NCBI RefSeq assembly: GCF_019351405.1 | Contig: NZ_JAHWZX010000004.1 | Coordinates: 1 to 64,000, forward strand | Length of the DNA: 64,000 nt | DNA from: Stakelama flava | GTDB lineage: Bacteria > Pseudomonadota > Alphaproteobacteria > Sphingomonadales > Sphingomonadaceae | Reading direction: 5' to 3' | Shown here: positions 61,355 to 64,000 of the stretch, piece after piece | Layout of the letters: the number at the start of each line of letters is the position of its first letter | Position numbering within the stretch: the first letter of the stretch is position 1 | Made by a program: the position numbers and the translations under genes | Notes under the pieces: generated by a model | Database searches by the model: none | The model's input: the letters and a program-made list of their open reading frames with translations, nothing else | Told to the model about the DNA's origin: nothing

Positions 61355-62938
61355 TCAGGCGGGTTCGAGTTCGCCCACCTGTTGCGCGGGAAGGCGAATC
61401 AGATAATCGAAGGCTGAAAGCGCTGCGATCGATCCCGCACCCATCGCCACCACGATCTGCTTATACGGAACGGTGGTCGCATCGCCCGCCGCGAAGATAC
61501 CCGGTTGCGACGTTTCGCCGCGCGCATCGATCTCTATCTCGCCATGTTTGGAAAGGGCGACCGCGTCCTTCAGCCATTCGGTATTAGGCACCAGCCCGAT
61601 CTGCACGAAGATGCCTTCCAGCGCGACCTCATGCATCTCGCCATGGTTGCGGTCCTTGTAGGTCAGGCCCACCACCTTCTCGCCATCGCCGCGTACTTCG
61701 GTGGTCATCGCGGATGTAATGATCTTCACATTGGGCAGGCTTGCGAGCTTGCGCTGCAGCACGGCATCGGCGCGAAGTTCGCTCGCATATTCGATGAGCG
61801 TGACGTGCGCGACGATTCCGGCAAGATCGATTGCGGCCTCAACCCCCGAATTACCCCCGCCGATAACCGCGACTCGCTTGCCCTTGAACAGCGGGCCGTC
61901 GCAATGCGGGCAATAGGCAACGCCCTTGTTGCGATATTCGTCTTCGCCCGGAACGTTGATCTTGCGCCAGCGCGCGCCGGTGGAAAGGATGATCGAGCGC
62001 GCCTTCAGCGACCCGCCATTGGCCAGGCGCAGTTCGTGCAGACCGCCTTCTTCCTTTGCGGGGATCAGCTTTTCCGCCGTCTGCAGGTTCATCACGTCGA
62101 CTTCATTGTCCTTGACATGCTGTTCCAGCTGCACGGCGAGTTTTGGCCCTTCGGTATAGGGAACGGAGATGAAATTCTCGATGCCCATGGTGTCGAGCAC
62201 CTGGCCGCCAAAGCGTTCGGCCGCGACACCCACGCGGATACCCTTGCGCGCGGCATAGACGGCCGATGCAGCACCGGCGGGACCGCCGCCGACGATGAGC
62301 ACGTCAAAGGGGTCTTTTTTCGACAGCTTCTCGGCCGCCTTTTCATCGGCGCCGCTATCGAGCTTCGACACGATCTGCTCCAGTTCCATCCGGCCTTGGC
62401 CGAACGGTTCGCCGTTCAGATAGACCGACGGCACCGCCATCACCTTGCGGCTTTCGACCTCGTCCTGGAATAGCGCTCCATCAATCGCGGTGTGTTTGAT
62501 GTTCGGGTTCAGAACCGCCATCAGGTTCAGCGCCTGAACGACATCGGGGCAGTTCTGGCAGGAAAGCGAAAAATAGGTTTCGAATTCATACGCGCCTTCG
62601 ATCCCCTGGATCGTTTCGATCAGGTCGCGGCTTTCTTTCGACGGATGGCCGCCGACCTGAAGCAAGGCGAGGACGAGCGAGGTGAATTCATGGCCCATGG
62701 GCAACCCGGCGAACCGAACGCCGATATCGGTTCCGGCGCGCCGGATCAGGAAGCTGGGTGAACGCTTGTCAGTTTCGCGCGCAACTTCAACCTTTTCCGA
62801 AAGCGCAGCGATATCGTTCAGAAGCGCTTCCAGCTCGACCGACTTGGCATCGTCGCCCAGGCTGGCAACGAGCTCGATCGGCTGCTGAATCTTCTCGAGA
62901 TACGCCTTGAGCTGCTGCTTCATATTGTCGTCGAGCAT
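61355..62938 (-). CDS. ahpF: Alkyl hydroperoxide reductase subunit F
   Basis: AhpF passes electrons from NADH to AhpC. The 527-residue length is standard. The N-terminal double-thioredoxin domain has CQNC near residue 130. The thioredoxin-reductase-like part has the FAD motif [21 protein letters not shown], the redox CPHCDG and the NAD motif [23 protein letters not shown] precedes the ATG by seven bases. It follows ahpC after a 95-bp gap with a strong hairpin. Confidence 0.96.
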   Translation of the reverse strand: MLDDNMKQQLKAYLEKIQQPIELVASLGDDAKSVELEALLNDIAALSEKVEVARETDKRSPSFLIRRAGTDIGVRFAGLPMGHEFTSLVLALLQVGGHPSKESRDLIETIQGIEGAYEFETYFSLSCQNCPDVVQALNLMAVLNPNIKHTAIDGALFQDEVESRKVMAVPSVYLNGEPFGQGRMELEQIVSKLDSGADEKAAEKLSKKDPFDVLIVGGGPAGAASAVYAARKGIRVGVAAERFGGQVLDTMGIENFISVPYTEGPKLAVQLEQHVKDNEVDVMNLQTAEKLIPAKEEGGLHELRLANGGSLKARSIILSTGARWRKINVPGEDEYRNKGVAYCPHCDGPLFKGKRVAVIGGGNSGVEAAIDLAGIVAHVTLIEYASELRADAVLQRKLASLPNVKIITSAMTTEVRGDGEKVVGLTYKDRNHGEMHEVALEGIFVQIGLVPNTEWLKDAVALSKHGEIEIDARGETSQPGIFAAGDATTVPYKQIVVAMGAGSIAALSAFDYLIRLPAQQVGELEPA

Positions 62939-62963
62939 GTGAAGACTCCGTGTGTTTCAGATA

Positions 62964-63000
62964 CAAAACGGCCCGGGACGGTGGGTTTCCGCCCCGGGCC
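62964..63000 (-). terminator. Hairpin between ahpC and ahpF
   Basis: On the minus strand GGCCCGGGGCGG pairs with CCGTCCCGGGCC around a short loop and is followed by GTTTTG. The stem is strong, but the T-run is short. It may act as a partial terminator that keeps AhpF below AhpC, or as an RNA-stabilising end for ahpC. Confidence 0.6.
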
Positions 63001-63033
63001 GCCGTTCAAACCCAAAGGGGGCTTGGGTCGCGC

Positions 63034-63597
63034 TTAAATCTTGCCGACAAGGTCGAGCGAAGGTGCAAGCGTCTTTTCGCCTTCTTCCCATTTCGCGGGG
63101 CAGACTTCGCCGGGATTGTTGCGAATATATTGCGCAGCCTTGATCTTGCGCAGCAGTTCCGTGGCATTGCGGCCGACGCCTTCCGACGTGATTTCAACCA
63201 GCTGGATCACGCCATCGGGATCGATGACAAAGGTGCCGCGATCGGCCAGGCCCTGGCCATCGCGCAGCACGTCGAAGTTGGTCGCGATCGAATGGTTCTG
63301 GTCGCCAAGCATAAAGAAATCGATCTTGCCGATTGCGGGCGAGCTGTCATGCCACGCCTTGTGGCTGAAATGGGTGTCGGTCGAAACCGAGAAAACCTCG
63401 ACGCCCATGTCCTGCAGCTTGGGATAGATGCCGGCCAGATCTTCCAGTTCGGTCGGGCAGACGAACGTAAAATCGGCCGGGTAGAAGAAGAACACGGCCC
63501 ATTTGCCCTTGACGTCGCCATCGCTGACTTCGACGAACTTGCCCTGCTTGTACGCCTGGGTGGTGAATGGTTTCAGCGTGTCGCCGATCTTAGCCAT
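63034..63597 (-). CDS. ahpC: Alkyl hydroperoxide reductase subunit C (peroxiredoxin)
   Basis: AhpC reduces hydrogen peroxide and organic peroxides. The 187-residue 2-Cys peroxiredoxin has the peroxidatic cysteine in [13 protein letters not shown] and the resolving cysteine in [11 protein letters not shown]. The start is the ATG at 63597, with AGGAGA seven bases upstream. A promoter lies at 63650-63678. AhpF follows in the same direction. Confidence 0.97.
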   Translation of the reverse strand: MAKIGDTLKPFTTQAYKQGKFVEVSDGDVKGKWAVFFFYPADFTFVCPTELEDLAGIYPKLQDMGVEVFSVSTDTHFSHKAWHDSSPAIGKIDFFMLGDQNHSIATNFDVLRDGQGLADRGTFVIDPDGVIQLVEITSEGVGRNATELLRKIKAAQYIRNNPGEVCPAKWEEGEKTLAPSLDLVGKI

Positions 63598-63649
63598 AAG
63601 TGTTTCTCCTGCTTCGATGAAAGGGGCGAACCCCGTTTGTGCCATGCAG

Positions 63650-63701
63650 CATATAGGGGGCGTTGAAGCGGCTTCCAAATGGGAAGCCTCGTTTGTACAA
63701 A
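63650..63701 (-). promoter_or_regulatory. ahpC promoter with inverted repeats
   Basis: On the minus strand TTGGAA and TATATG lie 17 bp apart, a housekeeping-type promoter. GGCTTCC-aaatg-GGAAGCC (63670-63688) overlaps the -35 box, and the palindrome TTTGTACAAA (63692-63701) stands just upstream of it. OxyR is the likely regulator. The usual four-part ATAG/CTAT OxyR pattern is not clear. Confidence 0.55.
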
Positions 63702-63793
63702 TCGAAAAACTCGATCAAAACCGCCATGTTGATCGACGTCGCGTATCATGTTGCGAATGCGTGGAAAAAATCCCGCACTTGCGTAAAGGCCCC

Positions 63794-64000
63794 TTACAGC
63801 AACGCCCTGACCAGATTATAGATGCTGGTCAGCGTAAGGATCGTGCCCACCATTAGCAGCAGCGTCTTCGGGGCGAGCCGCCGCGCCAGCAGTGCACCGA
63901 ACGGCGCCGCGATTACCCCGCCCACCAGCAGCCCCGCGGTTGCCAGCGTAAAGGCGGCAAGTCCAAGCTGGGTGAGGAAAGTCGCGGAAATGGTTACGGT
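63794..64000 (-). CDS. TauE/SafE-family permease, C-terminal part
   Basis: The frame is open to the window edge and codes for the last 68 residues of a membrane protein, with GLLVGGVIAAPFGALLARRLAPKTLLLMVG then LTLTSIYNLVRALL. The GGxxxAPxGAxLAxRL pattern is the conserved second repeat of TauE/SafE (sulfite/organosulfonate exporter) proteins. Start and N-terminal half lie beyond the edge. Confidence 0.82.
   Translation of the reverse strand, partial: TVTISATFLTQLGLAAFTLATAGLLVGGVIAAPFGALLARRLAPKTLLLMVGTILTLTSIYNLVRALL

Overview
The window is GC-rich chromosomal DNA, most likely from a sphingomonad (Alphaproteobacteria, Sphingomonadales). I base this on dense ATGA/GTGA-coupled operons, a TonB receptor with few other uptake genes, a phasin, an OxyR-AhpCF cluster, a fasciclin lipoprotein, and a type II secretion locus split into divergent blocks. 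No phage, CRISPR array or intact insertion sequence is visible. The left edge holds the tail of a transposase-like gene next to fragmentary open frames.

Layout: 0-2.3 kb, transposase tail, a membrane glycosyltransferase and a poorly resolved stretch. 2.4-4.7 kb, galU and ugd (UDP-glucose to UDP-glucuronate). 5.0-7.4 kb, galactonate catabolism (dgoR, dgoK, dgoA). 7.4-13.4 kb, a six-gene overlapping operon: DUF4129-like, DUF4350, MoxR ATPase, DUF58, SpoIIM-like, RDD. 13.6-14.6 kb, a TetR regulator and a lipoprotein. 14.6-27.9 kb, a large type II secretion locus (C, D, E, F, G, H, I, J, K, L, M, N) with a second short L/M/N-like set and an LpoA-like periplasmic protein. 27.9-33.5 kb, tryptophan dioxygenase, a kynureninase-like enzyme, a giant fusion of a DegT-type aminotransferase with a flavin oxidoreductase, and a glycosyltransferase, all closely packed. 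33.6-36.7 kb, a ZIP-family metal permease with a leader ORF, facing a ZnuD-like TonB receptor. 36.9-43.6 kb, UDP-glucuronate epimerase, a degenerate metallo-beta-lactamase-like protein, a disulfide oxidoreductase, a chemoreceptor, tRNA-Pro and a ferredoxin-NADP reductase. 43.7-49.3 kb, lepA and a cysteine-repeat autotransporter. 49.6-53.4 kb, a phasin, then a porin divergent from modABC across a perfect palindrome. 53.5-56.8 kb, a GH3 glycosidase behind a LacI-type palindrome and small genes. 56.8-60.2 kb, an MFS transporter, pgsA-moaD-moaE and a fasciclin protein. 60.3-64 kb, oxyR, ahpF, ahpC and the tail of a TauE/SafE permease.

Functional themes: GalU, Ugd and the epimerase supply uronic-acid nucleotide sugars for surface polysaccharide. 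ModABC and MoaD/MoaE supply molybdenum cofactor. OxyR and AhpCF handle peroxide. The type II secretion locus and the autotransporter serve the cell surface. The strongest candidates for something undescribed are the aminotransferase-flavoprotein fusion in a tryptophan/kynurenine operon, the doubled assembly platform of the type II system, and a porin apparently placed under molybdate control.
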